A DNA stretch of 48,069 nucleotides, from the NCBI GenBank assembly GCA_902781565.1, contig CACZJT010000033.1, positions 1 through 48,069 of the forward strand, read 5' to 3'. A program made the position numbers and the translations under genes. The stretch comes from an uncultured Ruminococcus sp. Its GTDB lineage: Bacteria > Bacillota > Clostridia > Oscillospirales > Ruminococcaceae. Shown in pieces: positions 34,810 to 42,677 of this stretch. Positions within the stretch are counted from its first letter, which is position 1; each line of letters opens with the position of its first letter. The notes under the pieces are model-generated. The model was not told the origin of the DNA. It ran no database searches and was given only the letters and a program-made list of their open reading frames with translations.

Positions 34810-35889
34810 ATGAAAAGACGTATCGGAATTCTCACCAGCGGCGGCGATTGTCCCGGACTGAACGCGACCATTCGCGGCGTTGCGAAGGCGTGCTATGAGC
34901 AGTTCGGAAGCGACGTTGAGATCATTGGCATTCAGGACGGCTATTCGGGACTTATCAACAACCAGTGCAAGCTCATGCAGCCCAACGATTTCTCGGGCAT
35001 ACTGACCACGGGCGGCACGATCTTCGGCACAAAGCGCACACCATTCAAGATGATGCGCGTGGTCGGCGAGGACAACGTTGACAAGGTCAAAAACATGAAG
35101 AAGACTTACAAGGATCAGAAGCTGGACTGCCTTCTGACGCTGGGCGGAAACGGCACGCACAAGACCGCGAACCTGCTCGCCGAGGAGGGTCTCCACGTTA
35201 TCGGTCTGCCCAAGACCATCGACAACGACATCTGGGGCACCAGCGTGACCTTCGGCTTCCACACTGCCGTTGACATCGCCACCGACGTTATCGACAGGCT
35301 CCACACCACCGCAAACTCCCACGGGCGTATACTCGTGGTGGAGATCATGGGCAACAAGGCAGGCTGGCTCACGCTGTATTCGGGCGTTGCGGGCGGCGCG
35401 GATATGATCGTTATTCCCGAGATACCCTACGACATCGACAAGCTGGCGGCTGCCTGCGAGAAGCGTGCAAATGACGGCAAGGGATTCTCCATTCTCGCCG
35501 TTGCCGAGGGCGCTATGGACACCGAGGAAGCCAAGATGAAGAAGAAAGAGCGTGCCAAGAGCCGTTCCGATGCGGGCATCACGACCGCTTCCAACCGTAT
35601 CGCCAAGCAGATCGAGGAGAAAACAGGGCTGGAGACTCGCGTTTGCGTTCCCGGACATATGCTTCGCGGCGGAAGTCCCAGCGCTTACGACCGCATACTT
35701 GCGACCCAGTTCGGAGTTCACGCGGCTCAGCTGATCGAGCAGGAGAATTACGGGCTCGCAGTCGCAAAGGTCGGCGATAAGATCACCGCCAACAAGCTGA
35801 AAGACGTTGCGGGCAAGACCAAGTTCGTCCCCGAGGACGATCAGATGGTAATGACCGCCCGCGAGATCGGCATTTCATTCGGAGACTGA
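34810..35889 (+). CDS. pfkA: 6-phosphofructokinase
   Basis: Phosphorylates fructose 6-phosphate in glycolysis. The 359-residue protein has GGDCPGLN (11-18), the catalytic PKTIDND (134-140, base D138) and VEIMGNKAGWLTL. The nucleotide site reads GGNGT (112-116): the Gly that favours ATP over pyrophosphate is kept (Asp there would mean PPi), but the preceding Asp of E. coli PfkA (D103) is Asn. This variant is known to me from other Clostridia, yet kinetics of this type are unclear. GGAGG precedes the ATG. It is followed one base after its stop by the next gene. Confidence 0.92.
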   Translation: MKRRIGILTSGGDCPGLNATIRGVAKACYEQFGSDVEIIGIQDGYSGLINNQCKLMQPNDFSGILTTGGTIFGTKRTPFKMMRVVGEDNVDKVKNMKKTYKDQKLDCLLTLGGNGTHKTANLLAEEGLHVIGLPKTIDNDIWGTSVTFGFHTAVDIATDVIDRLHTTANSHGRILVVEIMGNKAGWLTLYSGVAGGADMIVIPEIPYDIDKLAAACEKRANDGKGFSILAVAEGAMDTEEAKMKKKERAKSRSDAGITTASNRIAKQIEEKTGLETRVCVPGHMLRGGSPSAYDRILATQFGVHAAQLIEQENYGLAVAKVGDKITANKLKDVAGKTKFVPEDDQMVMTAREIGISFGD

Positions 35890-35890
35890 T

Positions 35891-36733
35891 ATGCGCCTGG
35901 ATTCATCGTCAATTTACCTGACACGCGATCCCTTCGGAGATGAAAGTCTCCGAGGGGCGGTGTGTGTTTGCGCGATATCGGACAGCTCCCTTGTGGTGAA
36001 CACCCTTGTGCAGTGCATCGGTCTGCCCGAAACAGAGATCGAGCTGATCTCTCCCGACGACGATTGCGCAGCACATATCGCCACAACACGTCCCGATATT
36101 CTCATGCTGAACTTCATTATGCTTGGTGTGGAGTACTTCACCGACCTGACTGTACGTTTACGAAATCTTCTGATAAATGAGAGGCTCCCTTATCTTGTCA
36201 CGATAGGGGAAATTCCTCCTCCGACTGCTTTTAACGTATCAGCTCACTATCCGTCATGCTACAACATTTTGCTCCCGACACAGCCGTTTATTGAAGGCGA
36301 AAGACTTCGCCGCCATATAATCGGCAACGTGATCGGGATAGATTTTTACCGTAACAAACTGCGGCAATCGGCTGAACTTACACTAATAAATATGCACGTT
36401 AACAAGTACAAAAACGGCTTTGATCTTCTTCTCGAAGAAGTCATGACAATTCTTGAAAACAGATTCGTACACCTTGGGACAGCTATAACTCTTCATAAGA
36501 TCATTGCAGAAGCAAAAGGGGTCGGTGTGTCAGCAGTCGATCCTGCTGTCCGACCGCTCATCAAGGACGCCATATCAAAAATGTCAACTGCGGAATACGA
36601 ACTCTGCTTCACTGAATACATCTCGCGAGGTATCAGGATATCAGAACTTGAATTTGTATTCGCCGCTGCAAAACTCATTTCACATACAAATCGAATCATC
36701 ATTGATCGAATTGAAGAACTGAATAAGAATTAA
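35891..36733 (+). CDS. Receiver-like protein with degenerate Spo0A-C-like domain
   Basis: A 280-residue protein coupled to pfkA (the ATG follows its TGA by one base; GGAGACTG acts as ribosome-binding site). The N-terminal ~140 residues fit a response-regulator fold (VCVCAISDSSLVVNTL, then RPDILMLNFIM), but the phosphoacceptor position is Asn (N74). The C-terminal part (about 180-270) resembles the helix-turn-helix of Spo0A in length and pattern (ITLHKIIAEAKGVGVSAVDPAVRPLIKDAI, cited as KGVGVSAVDPAVRPLIKDAI). The second half of the gene is richer in A+T than its neighbours. A phosphorylation-independent regulator is inferred; Spo0A homology is tentative. Confidence 0.6.
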   Translation: MRLDSSSIYLTRDPFGDESLRGAVCVCAISDSSLVVNTLVQCIGLPETEIELISPDDDCAAHIATTRPDILMLNFIMLGVEYFTDLTVRLRNLLINERLPYLVTIGEIPPPTAFNVSAHYPSCYNILLPTQPFIEGERLRRHIIGNVIGIDFYRNKLRQSAELTLINMHVNKYKNGFDLLLEEVMTILENRFVHLGTAITLHKIIAEAKGVGVSAVDPAVRPLIKDAISKMSTAEYELCFTEYISRGIRISELEFVFAAAKLISHTNRIIIDRIEELNKN

Positions 36734-36762
36734 GACCCGAATGCGGTTAGCATTCGGGTCTT
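36732..36762 (+). terminator. Terminator of the pfkA operon
   Basis: Stem AAGACCCGAATGC (36732-36744) / GCATTCGGGTCTT (36750-36762), starting at the stop codon. Confidence 0.85.
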
Positions 36763-36782
36763 AATAATGAGTAAACCAAAAA

Positions 36783-36806
36783 GCACTGCCGATCGCTCGG
36801 CAGTGC
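36783..36806 (-). terminator. Terminator of the surface-protein gene
   Basis: Stem GCACTGCCGA (36783-36792) / TCGGCAGTGC (36797-36806), loop of 4; on the minus strand a T-run follows (complement of 36778-36782). Confidence 0.88.
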
Positions 36807-36846
36807 CCTTGTTATCTAATCATTCAATTAACTGAATAAATCAGAA

Positions 36847-39800
36847 TTAGTGCTTCTTCTTAGCGCAAACCATTGCAGCACCGGCAAGCAGGAGACCTGC
36901 AATACCGAATCCGGCAGCAGCACCGGTATCAGCATTAGCATCTCCGGAAGCTGCGGAAGCAGCAGGCGAGGAAGCAGCAGCTGTTGTAGTAGTGGTTGTG
37001 CTGGAAGTAGAAGAGGAAGCATCAGGATCAGCTACAGGAGTATACATACCCTTGTAATCAGCCTTACCATACATATAAGGAATCTGATCGGGAGTCTTAA
37101 CAGTAGTTACTGCATAAACTCTTGCGTTCAGAGACTTTTCACCCTCAGCACCGGGAACAGTATCACTATGAGCCTGGAGCCAGATAGGACCATGCATAGC
37201 AGCACCGGCAGCCTTCCAAATATTAGTCGAGTAAGGCAGCGAACCACCATTCGATCTGATGGACTTCTCAAGAATCTGGTCAATTGCAGATGCACTCAGA
37301 GTGAAGCTGTACTCCTTAACAGTCTGACCGTCACCAAATACGATGAAGTGACCATAAGTCTGAGAACCATACTGATCATCGTAGTAGATACCGTTATTTG
37401 CACGTATAGTGGAGATCTGAGCAGCAGTCAGCTTGGAGAATCTGTTGTTGTTGGTAACGCCGGCAGCCATGTCAGAAGTGCTCTGAACATTCAGCAGACC
37501 TTCGTTGGTGATGTAATAGTTGTGCCAAGCAAACTTAGGCTCAACATCAGCATCATCATATCTCTTACCGTCAGCATCTACCCACTTTTCAACCATTACA
37601 GGCTTCTTAGGAAGAGTCTTGCCGCGTACAGTGCTACCATCGTAAGTAACTTCAACATCTTCGGTGTCGTAAGAACCATCGTTCTTTACAACATATTCAC
37701 CGTTAGCACCGATCTTAGGAAGCTTCTCCTTACCGGTTTCCCACTTGAGAGTACCGTCATCATTGAGATCCTGAACCTTGACCTTCTCAGTACCAACTTC
37801 CTTGTACTTGCCCCAGTCATTGGTGCCCTTTACAACGTAGATTTGCTTGCCAGAGGAAGTCTTATCCTCTTCCCAAACCTTCAGGAATGCAGCTACAGGA
37901 GAACCTTCCTGAGTGCCGATAGCCTGGAATCTGAACTCTACGTTAGCATCGGGATCAGCATCATGGATAGCCTTGATGTAATCGAAGAGATCCTCGGAAG
38001 TGGTGTCCTCATAGTCATAAGGTACGGAGTAGTTGAGCTGGCTGATCACAGGCCAATCAGCAGGAACAATAGCTCCGGTCGCAGAGATAGGCTGGGAAAT
38101 TTTAACGAGATAGTAATAAGTATCACCCTCATCGGTAACTACAGACATAATGGTGTAATTATCGCCGTCGATAGTGGTCTGTCCTAAGATATAAGTGTCA
38201 ACCTTTTCTATATCGTAGGGGAACTCATCCATTGCGTCAACTACTGCTACATTGTTCTGAGTATCAGAGTTCGCATTAACAATGTAATAAGTGCCTGCCT
38301 CGGTCTCATAGATGGTATAAACCTCATCGCTATAAACGATCTTATCCTTGTTCTCGGGTTCGGGAGTTACGGGAGAGGAATCCATACCGCTTACTGTGAA
38401 GTTTACAGTTACGGTATCACCATTGATAAGAGCAGGATCAAATCCAGGATCATCCTTGGTGGTGCCATACTCATTATAAAGCTCTACTCTGTAGTTAGTG
38501 GTCTGATTCTCGATGTTACCGAAATTGAACTTGGAAGCATCAAATTCGATAGGTTCACCGTCAACGAGGATAGAATCAACTGTTACGGCGAAATCGGAGT
38601 ACAGAAGCTGTCTAACGTTATCGTCATCATACTTCTTGCCGTTCTCGTCCTTGGTACCCTCAGGACCGTCGTATACATTCGGGATATCGAGGGTGAATAC
38701 GAGAGCGCCGGGGAGATTGCTGGTAGCATCGGTCTTCCAAACATCATAAATGTTATCATAGCTGATGCTGTAAGAACCGTCCTCATTGATCGGAACGGAG
38801 ATACCGGGAGTACCATCGTTGTCGATCCACCGGCTCTGGCTCCAGTCGCTTACAGCGAACTGCAAGAAGGCATTCAGAGTACCTTCTTCGTCGCTGGGTG
38901 CATTTACAACCTGAGGATCAGCATTGAACTTGAGGTTCATGGAATTGATCTTGATGCCGTAAACCTGGAACAGAGAACCGCCCCACAGACTACCGTCCTC
39001 AGCAGGCTCATCTTCAGCGTTAGCGACGAAGCTCTTTACAGCCTCGGGAGAGATGGTGAAAGTGAACTCATAATCCTTAGCCTCGGAAGGATATACGAAA
39101 TAACCGTCGTTCTGGAGAACAACATAGTCAGCTGCATCAAGCTCTTCAGCAGAAAGAGAAGACTTCAGGGTAACGCCCGTAATGGACTTAGCCTTCCACT
39201 CAAACTTGCTGCCGGCCTCTGCGCCTTCGTTATAGATCTTAGCCCAACCGTGCTGGTCGCCCATAGCAGCGAGCGCATAGTCATAGCCTTCGAGTCTTGT
39301 AGAATTCAGGGTGATCTGTACAGGAGAATCATACTTGGCAGCCTCCTGGAACACCTTGAGCGGGATATTACCGTCAGAACCCCAGTCTCCGCCGTACTCG
39401 TGCTCGCCGGGATTTACAGTTACCTCGGTGTTGTATTCGGTGGTTTCGGTGGGAGTCTCCTCAGTAGGAGTTCCTTCAGCCTTTTCGGTAGCGGTAATAG
39501 TGTAAGTGATATTTGCAGTATAGTTCTCGCCTGCTACAGCATCGTTGATGTAAGCCTGGATACCCCAGTCGCCTACTTCTTCGTCACCCTTGGGGTTGAT
39601 GCTCGCAAGATCAAGATCATAAGAAACCTTGCCGTCAACGAACGCAGCGTCACCGCTCAGGTTCCAACTCCAGTTGCTGCTGCCCATATCATAGAAAGAC
39701 AAACCAAACTTATCTGCTGTAGTGCCTACTACATCGGAAATTTCCGCGGTAACAGTTACCTTCTCGTACTTGGTCAGGTCTTCCCATGTAGCGAAGGTGT

Positions 39801-39981
39801 CTTTCAGCGATACCGAATATCCGGTATCAACGCCCCAGCTTGCTTCCGCAGCGGTCTTCTCATATGCAATGGTACCGGACGCAATTGTAGCTGCGGTATC
39901 ATCTGCGAAAGAGATCATGCTAAGCATAGAAGCCGCGATAGAAGCTGCCGAGAGGCCTGCTAAAATCTTTGAAGCCTTCAT
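36847..39981 (-). CDS. Large secreted surface protein with sortase-like C-terminal anchor
   Basis: A 1044-residue exported protein. Signal peptide (1-26, MKASKILAGLSAASIAASML region), beta-rich domains with carbohydrate-binding-like character (about 27-170 and several later repeats of the type EYSFTLSASAIDQIL / DYEFTFTISPEAVKSF), a Ser/Thr-rich linker, then NADTG, a hydrophobic helix and KKKH at the end: a cell-wall sorting signal of the NxxTG type. GGAGG lies before the ATG at 39981; the in-frame ATG at 40002 precedes it. Codon choice (many GCA, GTA, AAC, ACC; fewer GCC/CGC) differs from flanking genes, as seen in very highly expressed genes or recent arrivals. Function unknown; adhesion or substrate binding is inferred. 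Confidence 0.8.
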   Translation of the reverse strand: MKASKILAGLSAASIAASMLSMISFADDTAATIASGTIAYEKTAAEASWGVDTGYSVSLKDTFATWEDLTKYEKVTVTAEISDVVGTTADKFGLSFYDMGSSNWSWNLSGDAAFVDGKVSYDLDLASINPKGDEEVGDWGIQAYINDAVAGENYTANITYTITATEKAEGTPTEETPTETTEYNTEVTVNPGEHEYGGDWGSDGNIPLKVFQEAAKYDSPVQITLNSTRLEGYDYALAAMGDQHGWAKIYNEGAEAGSKFEWKAKSITGVTLKSSLSAEELDAADYVVLQNDGYFVYPSEAKDYEFTFTISPEAVKSFVANAEDEPAEDGSLWGGSLFQVYGIKINSMNLKFNADPQVVNAPSDEEGTLNAFLQFAVSDWSQSRWIDNDGTPGISVPINEDGSYSISYDNIYDVWKTDATSNLPGALVFTLDIPNVYDGPEGTKDENGKKYDDDNVRQLLYSDFAVTVDSILVDGEPIEFDASKFNFGNIENQTTNYRVELYNEYGTTKDDPGFDPALINGDTVTVNFTVSGMDSSPVTPEPENKDKIVYSDEVYTIYETEAGTYYIVNANSDTQNNVAVVDAMDEFPYDIEKVDTYILGQTTIDGDNYTIMSVVTDEGDTYYYLVKISQPISATGAIVPADWPVISQLNYSVPYDYEDTTSEDLFDYIKAIHDADPDANVEFRFQAIGTQEGSPVAAFLKVWEEDKTSSGKQIYVVKGTNDWGKYKEVGTEKVKVQDLNDDGTLKWETGKEKLPKIGANGEYVVKNDGSYDTEDVEVTYDGSTVRGKTLPKKPVMVEKWVDADGKRYDDADVEPKFAWHNYYITNEGLLNVQSTSDMAAGVTNNNRFSKLTAAQISTIRANNGIYYDDQYGSQTYGHFIVFGDGQTVKEYSFTLSASAIDQILEKSIRSNGGSLPYSTNIWKAAGAAMHGPIWLQAHSDTVPGAEGEKSLNARVYAVTTVKTPDQIPYMYGKADYKGMYTPVADPDASSSTSSTTTTTTAAASSPAASAASGDANADTGAAAGFGIAGLLLAGAAMVCAKKKH

Positions 39982-40073
39982 GATTAATTCCTCCATTTTC
40001 AAATTTATTGTAATAATTCACTCGGGGCTTAGCCCATAATTAGCCTAATATGCCCGTCGCTAATCATAAATAC

Positions 40074-40102
40074 ATTATATCACAAGTTTATCATAATTTC
40101 AA
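40074..40102 (-). promoter_or_regulatory. Promoter of the surface-protein gene
   Basis: On the minus strand TTGAAA (40102-40097) and TATAAT (40079-40074), spacer 17 bp, leaving a leader of about 85 nt with a small GGGCT/AGCCC hairpin. Confidence 0.8.
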
Positions 40103-40273
40103 TAGTCACATTCAACAAATTACAGTCAAGGAAATTATACACAATATATCAAATTATCACAATTTCACCACCGAGCCGTAACTTTTTGAACTCTACCGCC
40201 CGTCAGTATGTAACCCTTGTGTCACTATTTCTCTCTTGTGATACATGATTTCACAGAAATTTCACGCTGCGGC

Positions 40274-41239
40274 TCACTCGCCATAGCTCTCGGCGATCGC
40301 AGCCGCCTTATCCCGCGCAAGTTCCGCGGCGTATGAAGGGGAAACGATCTTCGCCTTGCTGCCCAACGCGAAGAGCCAGCCCCAGAATTCCGACGAAAGC
40401 ACTGCTTCCGCCTCTATGAGACCGCTTCCGTCCTCGCCGAATCTGACGGGTGCTTTCTCGCCGAACCTGTCTATCATCTCTTCGTACACGTTCTTGTCAA
40501 AGCGTATGCGCAGCTTTTCTTCACTTCCCACAGCCGAGCGCGGCAGTTTGAGCTTGCGCATCTCCAGCTCCTCCTGCTCGTTCAGCATATCCCGCTTCTC
40601 GCGCAGCATCACACACTCCGCGACCTTATCGGCTCTCAGCCTTACGACGCCGCCGCCTGTCTTCCCTATTATATAGTATCTGTCAGACTCGAATGCCACC
40701 GCGTAGGGTGAGAACGCAGCCTTGCGTCCCGCGCGTTTTCTGTCCGTGCCGTCAAACAGGCTCAGCTCCAGCTGTCTGTCAAGGAACATCGCTTCCTGAA
40801 CCGTATCTATGATCCCGTATGTGGGATCGTTTGATGACTTGGTGCGGTTCTCGATATGGACGGTGCGTCTGAGCGCAGGCGACTTATGCTCGCTGGTGAG
40901 GGTCTGGAGCTTTCTTATCAGCTCCCCCGACTTCTTGATCGTCAGGAACCTGCTCGCCGAGACCGCGTCCGCAAGTATTTTCAGCTCCTCATCATCAAAG
41001 AGCCGACTGCCCATATAGTACGCATTCGAGTGACCGCTCTTTGTCGTCCGTATATCCAGCCCCGCGTCGCAAAGCGTGGCGATATCGTCGTAGATGGTCT
41101 TTCTCTCGGCTTTGATCCCCATTTCCTCGAGGATCTTTATGAGCTCCCCGCCTGTTATCGCGTGTGCTTCGTCGGTACGCGCCTTAAAAAGCTGTTCCAT
41201 TCTGAGCAGCTTCTGCTTTTGTCTTGATACACCCGCCAT
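40274..41239 (-). CDS. WYL-domain transcriptional regulator
   Basis: A 321-residue regulator. N-terminal winged helix (about 8-70; HAITGGELIKILEEMGIKAERKTIYDDI, cited as AERKTIYDDIATLCDAGLDI), then a WYL domain (about 140-230) with the variant motif SPYAVAFESDRYYIIGKT and a C-terminal WCX-type extension. WYL domains bind nucleic acids or small ligands and often control stress or defence genes. The ATG at 41239 has GGGAGGAAG upstream; the reading frame extends far upstream but only into out-of-frame DUF896 coding. It lies 16 bp after the DUF896 gene, so the two form an operon. Confidence 0.88.
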   Translation of the reverse strand: MAGVSRQKQKLLRMEQLFKARTDEAHAITGGELIKILEEMGIKAERKTIYDDIATLCDAGLDIRTTKSGHSNAYYMGSRLFDDEELKILADAVSASRFLTIKKSGELIRKLQTLTSEHKSPALRRTVHIENRTKSSNDPTYGIIDTVQEAMFLDRQLELSLFDGTDRKRAGRKAAFSPYAVAFESDRYYIIGKTGGGVVRLRADKVAECVMLREKRDMLNEQEELEMRKLKLPRSAVGSEEKLRIRFDKNVYEEMIDRFGEKAPVRFGEDGSGLIEAEAVLSSEFWGWLFALGSKAKIVSPSYAAELARDKAAAIAESYGE

Positions 41240-41255
41240 ATTACTTCCTCCCAAC

Positions 41256-41480
41256 TCATTTCTTATCGGACTTATCCCTGCGGCGGTCACTGACGCGCTG
41301 ACGGCTCCCGTCGGGATTAACGATAGTCGTATGCTCAAGGCTCCCCATGAGCGAGCCCACAACGGCGGCGCGGTATTCGTTACGCAATTCCTCGCGCTCC
41401 GCCTTCTCCGCCTCCGTAAGCTCCCTCTGTCGGGAGACAGCCGTAAGCTCCGACAATCTGTCCAGCTTGATCCTCTCCAT
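41256..41480 (-). CDS. DUF896 protein (YnzC family)
   Basis: A 74-residue helical protein: KLDRLSELTAVSRQRELTEAE, cited as LSELTAVSRQRELTEAE, then EREELRNEYRAAVVGS and SLEHTTIVNPDG, the pattern of the YnzC/UPF0291 family. In Bacillus subtilis ynzC is in the SOS-controlled yneA operon; its biochemical role is not known. AAAAAAGGAG precedes the ATG. Its leader (from the promoter at 41720-41748) is about 235 nt. Confidence 0.9.
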   Translation of the reverse strand: MERIKLDRLSELTAVSRQRELTEAEKAEREELRNEYRAAVVGSLMGSLEHTTIVNPDGSRQRVSDRRRDKSDKK

Positions 41481-41719
41481 GATCCTGCTCCTTTTTTGCA
41501 GTATCTTTGGCTTTTACCGATTTGTAATTTTCTCCGCATTTCTCCGCCCGACACAGTCGGAATGCTTACAAAAAGGTAACAACCGTCTGCGGCACACAAG
41601 AAGCCGCGCATCTTCGATCAACCGTGAAATTTTGGGACTGTTGCGCTTTTTTTGTTTGTTTCGCGCCATATTTTTCTTTCCATGTCCGTAAAATGTCACT
41701 GTAATCAAATTGTAATAAT

Positions 41720-41748
41720 ATTATATCACACTTCTTTCCGAATTGCAA
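41720..41748 (-). promoter_or_regulatory. Promoter of the DUF896-WYL operon
   Basis: On the minus strand TTGCAA (41748-41743) and TATAAT (41725-41720), spacer 17 bp. Confidence 0.75.
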
Positions 41749-41934
41749 CGTCAATTTTGCACAAATAGTCCTAATTTTTTCCCTCACTTTACACAAAAAT
41801 CCGCCAAACGACCACCCTCGCCGACGGTTTTCCGAGAAGTGCGTAAATAATCGGACACTATAGAAACGTTTGTTTATTTTTACAAAAGTCAATAACGAAA
41901 ATTTGTTCAAATATACAAATGTTCTCGAAAGTTC

Positions 41935-41986
41935 TTGACTTTTCCGATTTTTGGTGTATACTTAGAGATAGAAGAACAAACATTCC
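41935..41986 (+). promoter_or_regulatory. Promoter with LexA-like box before the coiled-coil/HTH operon
   Basis: TTGACT (41935-41940) and TATACT (41957-41962), spacer 16 bp. AGAACAAACATTCC at 41973-41986 overlaps the expected start and matches 12 of 14 positions of the Bacillus LexA box CGAACRNRYGTTYC as I remember it. A weaker copy (11 of 14) is at 41897-41910. Confidence 0.5.
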
Positions 41987-42035
41987 ACTCACATTCGGGT
42001 TCTTCACAGCATCTATATAAAGAAAGGAAGAAAAA

Positions 42036-42338
42036 ATGACCATTAACGTAACGTTCAAGTCCGCAAACGCACAGTTCAACGCCGCCGACGAGCTTGCCGA
42101 GATGAGCCGCAGGTATTACCTCGAAGCCGACCGTCTTTCTGCCTACCGTGAGAAGCTCAAACAGCGCCGCGGCGAGCGCCCCTCCCCCGAGGAGCTGCAC
42201 TCGCTGGAGAACAGGATAGACCTGCTCTACGACGAGATACGCGACCTTCGCGACACGGCGCTCTCCCTCAAAAAGCTCGCCGCCGAGAAGCCCCGCACGC
42301 CGAGCCTTGCCGCCCGCAGCAGGAGGAACTTCTCATGA
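42036..42338 (+). CDS. Small coiled-coil protein of unknown function
   Basis: A 100-residue, highly charged protein, mostly predicted helix (ELAEMSRRYYLEADRLSAYREK, cited as ELAEMSRRYYLEADRL; then ENRIDLLYDEIRDLRDTALSLKKL). I do not recognise the family. AAAGGAAG lies before the ATG. It overlaps the next gene by 4 bp (ATGA), so the two are made together and may interact. Confidence 0.65.
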   Translation: MTINVTFKSANAQFNAADELAEMSRRYYLEADRLSAYREKLKQRRGERPSPEELHSLENRIDLLYDEIRDLRDTALSLKKLAAEKPRTPSLAARSRRNFS

Positions 42339-42589
42339 ACCGCGGGGCTATCCTTGAGGGCATGACCTGCCGCAGTCCCGCCGAGCTTTCCGCCCTGCTC
42401 GATGTGAGCCTTACTGCCGCCCAGCGGGAGTACATACTGCTCTACTACCGCGAGGGGCTGAAAATGAGCGAGATAGCCCGCCGCTGCGGAGTCGCGCCCT
42501 CGACCGTCAGCCGAACCATTGCCCGCGCCGCAAAACGCCTTCGCCGCGCGGCGGTGATCGCAAACGCCATCAAGCCGCGGCACAGCTGA
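42335..42589 (+). CDS. Small sigma-region-4-like HTH protein
   Basis: An 84-residue protein, almost entirely a sigma-70 region 4-type helix-turn-helix: LTAAQREYILLYYREGLKMSEIARRCGVAPSTVSRTIARA, cited as EGLKMSEIARRCGVAP and STVSRTIARAAKRL. It has no region 2, so it is not a sigma factor itself; it resembles phage-type activators and terminase-associated or ArpU-like small regulators. It is coupled to the coiled-coil gene upstream. Confidence 0.75.
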   Translation: MNRGAILEGMTCRSPAELSALLDVSLTAAQREYILLYYREGLKMSEIARRCGVAPSTVSRTIARAAKRLRRAAVIANAIKPRHS

Positions 42590-42619
42590 ACGCTGTCCGC
42601 AAATTATTCGCCCGCGTAC

Positions 42620-42648
42620 TTGCATTTTCCGCCGATATGTGTTATGAT
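42620..42648 (+). promoter_or_regulatory. Promoter of the GH9 gene
   Basis: TTGCAT (42620-42625) and TATGAT (42643-42648), spacer 17 bp, 30 bp before the ATG. Confidence 0.75.
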
Positions 42649-42677
42649 ATATTCAACACAGTTTCGGAGGTAATGCA

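Larger units (their letters stand above)
41481..42035. other. Divergent intergenic region between the DUF896 and coiled-coil genes
   Basis: It holds two promoters (41720-41748 minus and 41935-41962 plus) and LexA-like boxes at 41897-41910 and 41973-41986. A 51-codon minus frame (41514-41669, MARNKQKKRNSPK...) has a weak GGAAAG upstream and a very basic product; I do not credit it as a gene with confidence. Confidence 0.45.

Noticed and set aside
36850..38187. 445-codon plus-strand open frame opposite the surface-protein gene
   Set aside because: Low-complexity Ser/Arg/Leu product antisense to a gene with signal peptide and sorting signal; no start signals.
41514..41708. 64-codon minus frame in the DUF896 leader
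   Set aside because: Weak ribosome-binding site and an unusual basic composition; kept only as a note because the leader is long.
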